Shown: in pieces, positions 1 through 6,807 of the stretch | Layout: the number at the start of each line of letters is the position of its first letter | Numbering within the stretch: the stretch's first letter is position 1 | Source: Oceaniferula flava | GTDB taxonomy: Bacteria > Verrucomicrobiota > Verrucomicrobiia > Verrucomicrobiales > Akkermansiaceae | DNA length: 64,000 nt | Assembly: GCF_016811075.1 (NCBI RefSeq) | Contig: NZ_JAFBGL010000006.1 | Span: 62,001-126,000, forward strand | Direction: 5' to 3' | Translations under genes and position numbers: made by a program | The notes under the pieces: generated by a model | What the model saw: only the letters and a program-made list of their open reading frames with translations | Databases searched by the model: none | What the model was told of the DNA's origin: nothing

Positions 1-377
1 ACAGCAAAACTAGCCTGTGAAGCTTTTTCAATATGGATAATGTCTGTTGCCAGATAAGTGGCTTCGTTGGGAAACATGTAGATCAAACCCAAGTTTACGG
101 CACTGGGGTCGAGGCGGGTGGAGCCGCGGAGGATATCGCTGTAGTCGATATCGTTGGTGACAAATTCAGGATTGCCGCCGGGGATGCCGATGACGAGGCG
201 TTGTTGGGCATTTCCTCCTGCGACGTCGTCGGTGATGGTGCCCGTGATATCGAAGGAGAGTGTCGATTCGGTGGCACTCCAATTGGAGATCGTCAATGCG
301 GCATTAGCGGCACTGGTGAAGGAGCTGATCGCGAACAAAGCCGCTGCGATACTGCGTAGTTTGGATGTATTTTTCAT
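1..377 (-). CDS. Exported protein, probably PEP-CTERM type (3' end outside window)
   Basis: The gene runs leftward from an ATG at 377 and is cut by the window edge, so only the first 125 residues are visible. Residues 1-26 (MKNTSKLRSIAAALFAISSF, then TSAANA) form a clear Sec signal peptide with an A-x-A cleavage site. The mature part begins with a hydroxyl-rich, beta-strand-like stretch (LTISNWSATESTLSFDITG), a common opening for verrucomicrobial PEP-CTERM surface proteins. The C-terminal sorting tail, if present, lies outside the window, so the family call is inferred from this N-terminus and from the PEP-CTERM genes nearby. No catalytic motif is visible. Confidence 0.7.
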   Translation of the reverse strand, partial: MKNTSKLRSIAAALFAISSFTSAANAALTISNWSATESTLSFDITGTITDDVAGGNAQQRLVIGIPGGNPEFVTNDIDYSDILRGSTRLDPSAVNLGLIYMFPNEATYLATDIIHIEKASQASFA

Positions 378-404
378 GGTTGTATCATTGCTATAACCAT
401 CGGT

Positions 405-433
405 GAATGGAACTAGTGGGAGTTGTTCCATTC
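405..433. promoter_or_regulatory. Inverted repeat upstream of the leftward PEP-CTERM-like gene
   Basis: GAATGGAAC (405-413) and GTTCCATTC (425-433) are perfect 9-bp arms separated by 11 nt, 28 nt upstream of the ATG at 377. The position suits an operator or a 5'-leader hairpin. No T-tract follows, so a terminator is unlikely. Confidence 0.4.
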
Positions 434-795
434 AACGAGAATTATGATGCGTTTTAAAGGAATGTCGTGATGACACCCTTAGAAAGGAAGGTGGGGACTG
501 AGGCGCAAGACTGGGCGCGGAGATAAGATGAATTAACATGAAATTGATTCACTTTTATGATGTCTGTGTAGGTATTGAGGTGACTGTTTTTCCGCCAGGG
601 CCAGATTCAATCGCTGAACCTCCATCGTGTGGTGGGGAGGGAGCGATCTGGTGACGTGCAAGAGAGTCTATTTTGTAGGCACATCAACGCAAGAAATGGG
701 GGCATGGTCCAACTGTGTCTATGATAGGCACACCCAAATGAGGTTTTTTGAGATAGCCGACTGAGCGGTATGCTGGTGCTTTAGATTGAGATGAT

Positions 796-830
796 CACAT
801 GTTTCATGTGTGACTCAACTGTCGATCTGG
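796..830 (+). promoter_or_regulatory. Candidate operator: CACATG palindrome plus TCGATCTGG element
   Basis: CACATG (796-801) and CATGTG (805-810) are perfect arms around TTT. TCGATCTGG follows at 822-830, 46 nt before the ATG at 877. A similar pairing of an inverted repeat with TCGACCTGA occurs upstream of the PEP-CTERM genes at 3766 and 5763, which suggests a shared regulatory site. The binding protein is unknown; the GntR/LacI-type paralogs nearby are candidates. Confidence 0.4.
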
Positions 831-876
831 TAGGTGCAGGCTTATCAGATATGCAAACAGCACAAAGCTATAAAAT

Positions 877-1608
877 ATGAAAACACAGAACATCAAGAAA
901 ACGATCACCAAGCACGCTGTATCCGCGCTGCTGGTTCTCACATTGGGCGGATCAGCAAGTGCGGCTACACTGAGTGTGACGGCCTTGGGGGACCCCGATC
1001 AAGCCATCGACCTAACGGCTCTCGGCACCGGCGATTGGGCGCTCTATACGACGACTGATCTTGAGCCGACCGAGAGTAAAGCGGGAGGCAGTGGGATCAA
1101 TGCTGTCACCTATGCGGGCTCCGACGTTCTTGGAGCATCTAATTCGAGCCAGAGTATTTTGTACTCATGGTCGGACGGTAGCCCGACTGCGAGCAACCCA
1201 GGCGGAACCTTTGACGCTGACCATTTGAGCACTGTTAATGAGCCAGGCTCAGCGGTGTTCTCGACAAGTGTGCTGGCCTCGACAACGCTCAACACGCTTT
1301 ATGTGACCTACGGACAGTGGAATGCAGTTTCTCGTATTACAGTGTCGTTATCGGATGGCTCGATTGCTGATCAGCAACTTGATTTGTCCACCAACGATCA
1401 CCAAACGGTGCAGATTGATTTTGCCTCGGATACGGATGCGGTGCTTGATGTGGAAATTGAATTTCTATCGGATACGGGAAATAATAACAGCCAGCTGCGT
1501 TTTCAGAGTTTAGCCTTGGCGAACGCTGTTGATCCGATTCCAGAGCCCTCCACGAGCGCTCTGCTCGGACTGGGTGGTCTGGCTCTGATCTTGCGTCGTC
1601 GCAAGTAA
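877..1608 (+). CDS. PEP-CTERM sorting domain protein
   Basis: A 243-residue secreted protein. Residues 1-29 form a signal peptide (basic start, then SALLVLTLGGSASA), followed by a roughly 190-residue Ser/Thr/Asp-rich domain with no enzymatic motif that I recognise. The C-terminus carries the PEP-CTERM tail: Pro-Glu-Pro at 222-224, a hydrophobic stretch (LLGLGGLALIL) and a terminal RRRK. In known systems this tail is recognised by an exosortase and the protein ends up at the cell surface or in the exopolysaccharide matrix. The ATG at 877 is preferred because it starts the signal peptide. No strong Shine-Dalgarno is visible. A rho-independent terminator follows at 1647. Confidence 0.88.
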   Translation: MKTQNIKKTITKHAVSALLVLTLGGSASAATLSVTALGDPDQAIDLTALGTGDWALYTTTDLEPTESKAGGSGINAVTYAGSDVLGASNSSQSILYSWSDGSPTASNPGGTFDADHLSTVNEPGSAVFSTSVLASTTLNTLYVTYGQWNAVSRITVSLSDGSIADQQLDLSTNDHQTVQIDFASDTDAVLDVEIEFLSDTGNNNSQLRFQSLALANAVDPIPEPSTSALLGLGGLALILRRRK

Positions 1609-1646
1609 TTCAGCGGCGTCTCCGGGAGGAGACTGTAACCATCGAC

Positions 1647-1682
1647 ACGAGACGGTCTGTTCGCGGGCCGTCTCGTTTTGTT
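1647..1682 (+). terminator. Rho-independent terminator
   Basis: ACGAGACGG (1647-1655) pairs perfectly with CCGTCTCGT (1668-1676) around a 12-nt loop, followed by a T-rich tail. It lies 38 nt after the stop of the PEP-CTERM gene. The leftward GH16-like gene ends at 1700, so the hairpin separates two convergent units. Confidence 0.8.
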
Positions 1683-1699
1683 AGGTGGCGAGCTGATTT

Positions 1700-2425
1700 T
1701 TACTTGGTCGGTGGACTGAAATGGAAGGAGTCGAAAAGGCCATAGTTCTCCTGATGCGGAATATGGTCGCCAATGAACTTAAGATTCTCAACGCTGCAAT
1801 GCGCGGTGAAGGTGATCTCGTCTCCGAAGGCCGTTTGCAGCTGCTTCACTTGCTTGCCGTTGACGAACCATGAGATCAAATACTTGCCATCTTTTCTGTG
1901 AGCGATGTCGATGGCCAGCTTATACCAGGCCTCAGCCTTGATCAGAATTTGGTCTGAGCTGAACGGGTTTCCCTGTGAGGTGCAGTAACAAACAAGGTCG
2001 TTGGGGCCGGCTTTGAGTTTCTCGCGCAGGGACTCCTTACCGTAGCCAATTTCAAAATCGACTTCGTGTCGATCGTTTCGATAAAGAAAGGCACCCACGC
2101 TGGACTGATCGCCCTTACCCATTGATGGGATAAACACACGCCAGGTGTAGCGCCCGATACCGAAACGTCTGGTCGTCCGAATCTTCACGCGGTCTCGTGT
2201 CTCCGCTCTGGTGCTCATGCGGAGGATGCCCTTGCTCAGACTGTAGGATGGAGGGCTCTTTGGACTGGAGTCATTTTTCCATCCTGAGAGGTCATCGAAG
2301 TTCGCGTGAAACGAACTTTCCTCGGCGTGGATCTGCTGATGGCCTAGGGTGAGGAGAAGTGAGATGCCGAGGAAAAGGCGGATTTCGCGGATCGATCTCA
2401 TGGCCGTCAAATGGAGACTCTTCAT
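1700..2425 (-). CDS. Secreted GH16-like (concanavalin A-fold) protein
   Basis: A 241-residue exported protein. A hydrophobic segment (LFLGISLLLTLG) ends near residue 34, giving a signal peptide; an ATG at 2401 (residue 9) is an equally good start. The fold looks like a beta-jellyroll of the GH16/laminarinase type. Residues 121-125 read EVDFE, which fits the GH16 catalytic pattern E-x-D-x-E (nucleophile E121, acid/base E125, from family knowledge). The substrate cannot be told; laminarin, carrageenan, porphyran and agar are all GH16 targets. At 241 residues it is short but complete for a single GH16 domain. It lies 42 nt downstream of the GntR/LacI-type regulator gene on the same strand and may be co-transcribed with it. 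Confidence 0.55.
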   Translation of the reverse strand: MKSLHLTAMRSIREIRLFLGISLLLTLGHQQIHAEESSFHANFDDLSGWKNDSSPKSPPSYSLSKGILRMSTRAETRDRVKIRTTRRFGIGRYTWRVFIPSMGKGDQSSVGAFLYRNDRHEVDFEIGYGKESLREKLKAGPNDLVCYCTSQGNPFSSDQILIKAEAWYKLAIDIAHRKDGKYLISWFVNGKQVKQLQTAFGDEITFTAHCSVENLKFIGDHIPHQENYGLFDSFHFSPPTK

Positions 2426-2467
2426 TGTTGGGGCAGGTTTGTTGGCTGTGACATTCCTCTGAGTGAT

Positions 2468-3556
2468 CTAGCGCGGGGCGGGGCCCAAGGTCTGGCCACC
2501 GTCGACTAATTCGGCACCCAGAAACTTGATCGAGCCATGCGGGAATCCACCGCGGACCCAGCTTCGGAAATGTCGCAGAGCATCCTCGTGCAGGTGGCGA
2601 TAGCGTGTGGGTGATGGCTGCAACCAAGCGAGAAAATCAGCGTCCTCCAAGACGACGAGCGACATGTCACGAGGCATTTGGATGCCGTGCGCGAGACAGT
2701 AGTTGTTCAAGCAAATGGCCTGAAAAACATTCTCGGTGATGACCACCGACGGTCGTTCTTTGGTCAGCGTCATTCGCCACCACTCGTGCCAGTCGGATGG
2801 ATGGACGAGATCTGGAATCATGTGGGAAAAGGAGACCTCTTCGCTATCCCAGTTTTCTGCGAGGATTGGGGCGGTGCTTTCCTGCACGGCACCTGTCATT
2901 ACCTCTTCAGGTGTGGCGCGGCCCATGACCAGAAGGATGCGCCGATGCCCCAGCTCAAGCACTTCGCGTAGCAGGCCGGTAATGCAATCGACAATTTTGA
3001 AACCGCTGCCCGAAAGTAGCCCCACACTACCACGCAAGCTGCCACCGGTGGCGTAACAAGGGAGCTTGAAGGTTTCGACAGCCTTGACCCATTCCAGCGT
3101 GATCGTGTCGAAAAACACGCAATTGGCACCGGACGCGGTGATCCACTTTTTGAGCAAATACTCAGGTTTCCGGATCCTCATTAGATCGCACTGCACCCGA
3201 CTCGTCTGGCCGCCTTCGGATTTCCAGAAATCCTCAATCTGCAGGATCAGGGCGGCGTCCTCCTGAGTTGGGGGATGGCGGCTATCGATGACGACTAACA
3301 AGTGCAGCTGATCTGACGCGGCTTTTTTACTCTCTTTGCGCAGGATTTTACGCATCTTCCCTGGCTCGGCGGGGGAGATCAGTCCGTTGGCTTCGAGGAT
3401 GTTCAGGGCGCGTTCACAGGTCGGGCGGCTGACATCGTAACGCTTTCCTAAAATCCGGTGCCCAGGTAGGCGCTCTGTCCACACACCGGCTGTGATCTCT
3501 TTCGAGATCTCAGCGGCGAGTTGTTCGGAAAGGGTGTTTCGCTCGAGTCGGGCCAT
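2468..3556 (-). CDS. GntR-type winged-helix regulator with LacI-like ligand domain (copy 1)
   Basis: A 362-residue transcription factor from the ATG at 3556. Residues 1-70 are a GntR winged helix (LSEQLAAEISKEI, then SRPTCERALNILEANGLI). From about residue 80 a periplasmic-binding-protein-like domain of the LacI/GalR kind follows (LVVIDSRHPP, GHRRILLV, IQMPRDMSLVVLED). This layout is typical of AraR-like sugar-responsive regulators. The reading frame extends 27 codons upstream to 3637, but the paralog at 4417-5535 begins at the equivalent position (MPHLDRTSLAEQ against MARLERNTLSEQ), so 3556 is chosen. It is divergent from the PEP-CTERM gene at 3766 and probably controls it and/or the GH16-like gene. 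The ligand is unknown. Confidence 0.85.
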   Translation of the reverse strand: MARLERNTLSEQLAAEISKEITAGVWTERLPGHRILGKRYDVSRPTCERALNILEANGLISPAEPGKMRKILRKESKKAASDQLHLLVVIDSRHPPTQEDAALILQIEDFWKSEGGQTSRVQCDLMRIRKPEYLLKKWITASGANCVFFDTITLEWVKAVETFKLPCYATGGSLRGSVGLLSGSGFKIVDCITGLLREVLELGHRRILLVMGRATPEEVMTGAVQESTAPILAENWDSEEVSFSHMIPDLVHPSDWHEWWRMTLTKERPSVVITENVFQAICLNNYCLAHGIQMPRDMSLVVLEDADFLAWLQPSPTRYRHLHEDALRHFRSWVRGGFPHGSIKFLGAELVDGGQTLGPAPR

Positions 3557-3600
3557 GCAGGAAACCTGATCGCAATACAGGACAATGTCCACCACAACTA

Positions 3601-3647
3601 TGCATATCATATGCACACTTGAAAGCCGCCTTTCCATATCGACCTGA
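3601..3647. promoter_or_regulatory. Candidate operator in a divergent promoter region
   Basis: TGCATAT-C-ATATGCA (3601-3615) is a perfect 7-bp-arm palindrome, followed by GAAAG-CCGC-CTTTC (3621-3634) and by TCGACCTGA (3639-3647). It lies between the regulator start (3556) and the PEP-CTERM start (3766), where autoregulation or control of the neighbour would act. The TCGAYCTGR element recurs upstream of 877 and 5763. Confidence 0.45.
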
Positions 3648-3765
3648 CCGTAGCGATGTGGAGGATCTGGTGTGTGTGATGATAAAAAACGCTGCGCGTG
3701 CTCTGCTCAGTGGAAGTTCTGATCTCGATCAGGGCGAACCTAATCACACCAACCCTAACCAAACG

Positions 3766-4371
3766 ATGATGAAAAAACACCTCGCTTACTCGATTAGTTC
3801 ATTATGCATGGCCGCCACGCCGCTGGCCTACGCAGCCACGCCCATGATTTCCACCACGGACTTTGTGGTGGCTATCGATGCCGATGGGAATGGTAGTATC
3901 GGACTTTGGGGGAATGAATTGTCTTTCCTGACCGACGGTATTGAGAACAACAAGGCGATCTGGGGAGGCGCATCCAATAGCGGCTTCATCGTCACACCTA
4001 CCTTGGCGAGTGGCTTGGTGGCTAGCTTTGATATCCGGTCGGCCGACCACGGTCCGCGCGATGTCACCAGCTGGGCAATTTACGGCACCAATGATGCCAT
4101 CACGAGTACAAGCAACAGCACAGGCACCGATGAAAACTGGACCTTCATCGACTCTGGCACTTTGGCGGACCCCGCTCCATGGACCACTACTTCGGTCGCT
4201 GTCGATGCGAGCGAAGCCTATACCTCTTACAAGGTGCTCTTTCCTACCACCGTTGGTGAAGATACTGAGACAGCGGTCGCTGAGTTTCAGCTGTATGCCG
4301 TCCCGGAGCCCTCGTCCGCCGCGCTGCTTGGCTTCGGTGGCCTTGCCCTGATCCTGCGCCGGCGCAAGTAA
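3766..4371 (+). CDS. PEP-CTERM sorting domain protein
   Basis: A 201-residue exported protein from the ATG at 3766; a second in-frame ATG follows directly. The frame is open back to 3619, but the signal peptide (KKHLAYSISSLCMAATPLAYA) starts only at 3766. The mature part resembles a small beta-sandwich with many Asp/Thr/Ser residues (TDFVVAIDADGNGSIG). The tail has Pro-Glu-Pro then SSAALLGFGGLALILRRRK, the PEP-CTERM sorting signal. It is divergent from the upstream GntR/LacI-type regulator and convergent with the second copy of that regulator. A strong hairpin at 4398 ends its transcript. Confidence 0.85.
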   Translation: MMKKHLAYSISSLCMAATPLAYAATPMISTTDFVVAIDADGNGSIGLWGNELSFLTDGIENNKAIWGGASNSGFIVTPTLASGLVASFDIRSADHGPRDVTSWAIYGTNDAITSTSNSTGTDENWTFIDSGTLADPAPWTTTSVAVDASEAYTSYKVLFPTTVGEDTETAVAEFQLYAVPEPSSAALLGFGGLALILRRRK

Positions 4372-4397
4372 TCTACGAATTTTTTTGTGTGTGCAAA

Positions 4398-4433
4398 ACG
4401 GTGGGTGGAGTGATCTCTACTCACCGTTTTTTT
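4398..4433 (+). terminator. Rho-independent terminator overlapping the end of the convergent regulator gene
   Basis: ACGGTGGGTGGAG (4398-4410) pairs with CTCTACTCACCGT (4415-4427) with two G-U-type mismatches, followed by seven T. The TAG stop of the leftward regulator lies inside the hairpin (4417-4419), so the 3' ends of the two convergent genes overlap. Confidence 0.8.
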
Positions 4434-5535
4434 GTACGGATGACCGGGCGGCTTGGGGCGCAGGGCCGAGGCTGGCACCTCCGACTTGCTCGGCGCTGAG
4501 AGCCTTGACGGATCCTGGGGAGAATCCGCCACGCACCCAATCTCGAAAGTGGCGGAATGCTTCGTTGTAGAGATAGCGGTAGCGCGTGGCGGGAGGTTTG
4601 AGCCAGGTGAGGAAATCGGCATCCTCCAGAACCACAATCGACATGTCACGTGGCATTTGGATGCCGCGTTCGAGGCAGTAGGTGTTCAGGCAGAGCCCTT
4701 GGAAGGCATTCTCGGTAACGACCACTGAAGGCTGCTCCCGGTCTAGCGTGCTTTGCCACCAGTGATGCCAGTCGGATGGGTTGGTGAGGTCTGGGACCTC
4801 GATGGAAAAAGTGATCTCTTCCCCGTCCCAGGTCTCGGCGAGAATCGGATCCGTGGTTCGGCGGATGGCTTCGGCCATTGATTCCTCATCGGTGGCCCGC
4901 GCAAGCACCAGTAGGATGCGTCGGTGACCGAGCGCGAGGAGCTTTCGAAATAAAGTATCGATGCACAGCACCAGTTTAAAACCACAGCCAGAGAGTAAAC
5001 CTGAGCCTGCGCCGATGTGGCCTCCTGTTGCATAACAGTGTAGTCCAAAGTGTTCAAGGTGCGCAATCCATTCCGGGGTGATGGTTTCAAAGAGCACGCA
5101 GTTGGCACCCGACATTTGCAACCATTTCTTGAGCAGATACGTAGGCTGATGGATGCGCGTCAGGTCACCTTCCACGCGACTGGTTTCGCCTCCCTCGCTG
5201 ATCCAGAAATCCTCCATACGTTTGATCAGGGCTGCGTCTAATTGGGTAGGGGGATGGCGGCTATCAATGACAATTAGCAGGTGCATCCGCTCTGTGTTCG
5301 GGGTTTTGACCTTTTGCCGTAACACGGCGCGCATTTTACCGGGTTCTGCAGGACCGATCAGGCCATTGGATTCGAGGATCAGCAAGGCCCGTTCACAGGT
5401 AGGACGACTGACTCCAAAGCGTTTTCCCAGCACGCGATAGCCAGGCAGGCGCTTGGTCCAGACGCCGTTTTCGATCTCTTCGCTAAGGGCGCGGGCCAGC
5501 TGCTCGGCAAGCGAGGTTCGGTCTAGATGGGGCAT
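4417..5535 (-). CDS. GntR-type winged-helix regulator with LacI-like ligand domain (copy 2)
   Basis: A 372-residue paralog of the regulator at 2468-3556. The two align end to end, with identical or near-identical blocks such as IDSRHPPTQ, YLLKKW, GHRRILLV, YCL..GIQMPRDMS and FR.WVRGG. The N-terminal 70 residues are a GntR winged helix and the rest a LacI-like ligand-binding domain. A TTG at 5547 could add four residues, but the ATG at 5535 matches the paralog start and is preferred. A C-terminal extension of about 12 residues (QAARSSVQKNGE) is absent from copy 1 and is encoded through the terminator hairpin of the convergent gene. It is divergent from the PEP-CTERM gene at 5763, repeating the arrangement of copy 1. 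Confidence 0.85.
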   Translation of the reverse strand: MPHLDRTSLAEQLARALSEEIENGVWTKRLPGYRVLGKRFGVSRPTCERALLILESNGLIGPAEPGKMRAVLRQKVKTPNTERMHLLIVIDSRHPPTQLDAALIKRMEDFWISEGGETSRVEGDLTRIHQPTYLLKKWLQMSGANCVLFETITPEWIAHLEHFGLHCYATGGHIGAGSGLLSGCGFKLVLCIDTLFRKLLALGHRRILLVLARATDEESMAEAIRRTTDPILAETWDGEEITFSIEVPDLTNPSDWHHWWQSTLDREQPSVVVTENAFQGLCLNTYCLERGIQMPRDMSIVVLEDADFLTWLKPPATRYRYLYNEAFRHFRDWVRGGFSPGSVKALSAEQVGGASLGPAPQAARSSVQKNGE

Positions 5536-5594
5536 GATTGGATTCAAACCGAGATCACCAAAAAGTCCAGTCTAACTGAGTATGTGCACTGCTC

Positions 5595-5625
5595 ACTCAA
5601 ATGGAAGCTTTGAGTGTCGACCTGA
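5595..5625. promoter_or_regulatory. Candidate operator in a divergent promoter region
   Basis: ACTCAAA (5595-5601) and TTTGAGT (5609-5615) are perfect 7-bp arms, followed at once by TCGACCTGA (5617-5625). It lies between the regulator start (5535) and the PEP-CTERM start (5763). The TCGACCTGA element is identical to the one at 3639-3647. Confidence 0.45.
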
Positions 5626-5762
5626 TGCTTAACCGTGAGATACTTAGACGATCGTATTCTCATGTGGCATGTCCTTTGTCATGGGATGAATGCGATGAAT
5701 AGTTAGAATTCTCCAGGCTCCCGATGGGGTTCGGCGAGGGTTAAGCGATAAAACATGAAACA

Positions 5763-6533
5763 ATGAACACATATAAAAACATACTCACTTTGGCTGTGCT
5801 CGGTGCGGCGTCTTGGGCTGGCACCATGCAGCTTGACGCTGCGTCATATACCTTTTTGGGAGGCGGCAGTATAACGGTAGGGGCGAACTGGGAAAATGAC
5901 TCGGATAACTCCACTGGAACGGTTCCTGGCAGTGGCGACACCGGGGTGATCGCCGTGGACGGAACTTATGCCGCTAACATATGGAATACCTCGGGTGCCA
6001 ATATCCTGCAAACAGGTGGAGATATCGTCAGTTCAGGTGGCGGCACCTCACAGAATTTCAACTTCAACGGTGGTAGCACTTATACCATGACCGGAGGTTC
6101 ATTTACTTCACGTGGTCTTCTAGCCAACGGAACGACGATTAATCTGCTCGGCGGAACTTGGACGGTTGGCAACGGGACTTCAGGCAGCGGTTTCGGTGTT
6201 GGGAACGGAGGAACGCTGAACATTGGAGGCACGATGATCATCGATAATAACCGAACCACTGCTCACGGTTTTTCCAGCAGTTCGGGCACGATCGACTTTG
6301 CTGCTGACTGGACCGGTAGCTGGACCAACCCCACGGTGGATACGGCAGCCTGGAAAACGGAGATCACCACGGGTAACTACACCCTGGGTGGCGTGGATAT
6401 CACCGAGATTTCGTTTGATGAGGACTTCGTGGTCACCGGGAACACCCTGAGCCTGGTGGCTGTGCCTGAGCCATCATCCGCCGCCCTACTCGGTCTTGGT
6501 GGTCTGGCGCTGATCATGCGTCGCCGCAAGTAA
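5763..6533 (+). CDS. PEP-CTERM protein with beta-helix-like passenger
   Basis: A 256-residue exported protein. Signal peptide: MNTYKNILTLAVLGAASWAG, cleaved near residue 26. Residues 30-200 are rich in Gly, Asn, Thr and Ser with recurring short units (GGSITVGANW, GGSTYTMTGGSFT, GGTLNIGGTMII), as in right-handed beta-helix or autotransporter-passenger-like surface proteins. The C-terminus is Pro-Glu-Pro, SSAALLGLGGLALIMRRRK, a PEP-CTERM tail. The nearby ATG at 5755 opens a three-codon frame only, so 5763 is used. Probably a surface or matrix protein. No enzymatic residues are evident. Confidence 0.85.
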   Translation: MNTYKNILTLAVLGAASWAGTMQLDAASYTFLGGGSITVGANWENDSDNSTGTVPGSGDTGVIAVDGTYAANIWNTSGANILQTGGDIVSSGGGTSQNFNFNGGSTYTMTGGSFTSRGLLANGTTINLLGGTWTVGNGTSGSGFGVGNGGTLNIGGTMIIDNNRTTAHGFSSSSGTIDFAADWTGSWTNPTVDTAAWKTEITTGNYTLGGVDITEISFDEDFVVTGNTLSLVAVPEPSSAALLGLGGLALIMRRRK

Positions 6534-6557
6534 CGGATCTATTTTCACGGAGTAGCA

Positions 6558-6595
6558 ACTGGTAGGTAGAGTTTGCTCTGCCTACCGGTATTTTT
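6558..6595 (+). terminator. Rho-independent terminator
   Basis: ACTGGTAGGTAGAG (6558-6571) pairs with CTCTGCCTACCGGT (6576-6589), with two G-U positions, followed by ATTTTTG. It lies 25 nt after the PEP-CTERM stop. Confidence 0.78.
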
Positions 6596-6807
6596 GATTC
6601 GATGGATGGGTGTGAATGCACCTAGTCCGCGCAACTGTGCATATGTCCTGCGCAGACGAATGAAGCCCTCTACGGCTGGATCTTCCACCAATCCGTGTAA
6701 GTTACCCCAATGAGTCGTCGTTATACCTGCCGCTAGGTCGTTCGTTTTTCAGAAGCTGGAAGCACATCGGCGGAGCCTCATCTATTTCACACACTTAAGC
6801 CATCTTC

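Larger units (their letters stand above)
378..876. other. 499-nt intergenic region between divergent PEP-CTERM genes
   Basis: No convincing gene is present. It holds a 9-bp inverted repeat (405-433) near the leftward gene and a CACATG/CATGTG palindrome with a TCGATCTGG element (796-830) near the rightward gene. Both promoters must lie here, but I cannot place -35/-10 boxes with confidence. Confidence 0.5.

Noticed and set aside
3557-3637. N-terminal extension of regulator copy 1 from the ATG at 3637
   Set aside because: The paralog starts at the position equivalent to 3556, and the extension would run over the candidate operator at 3601-3615.
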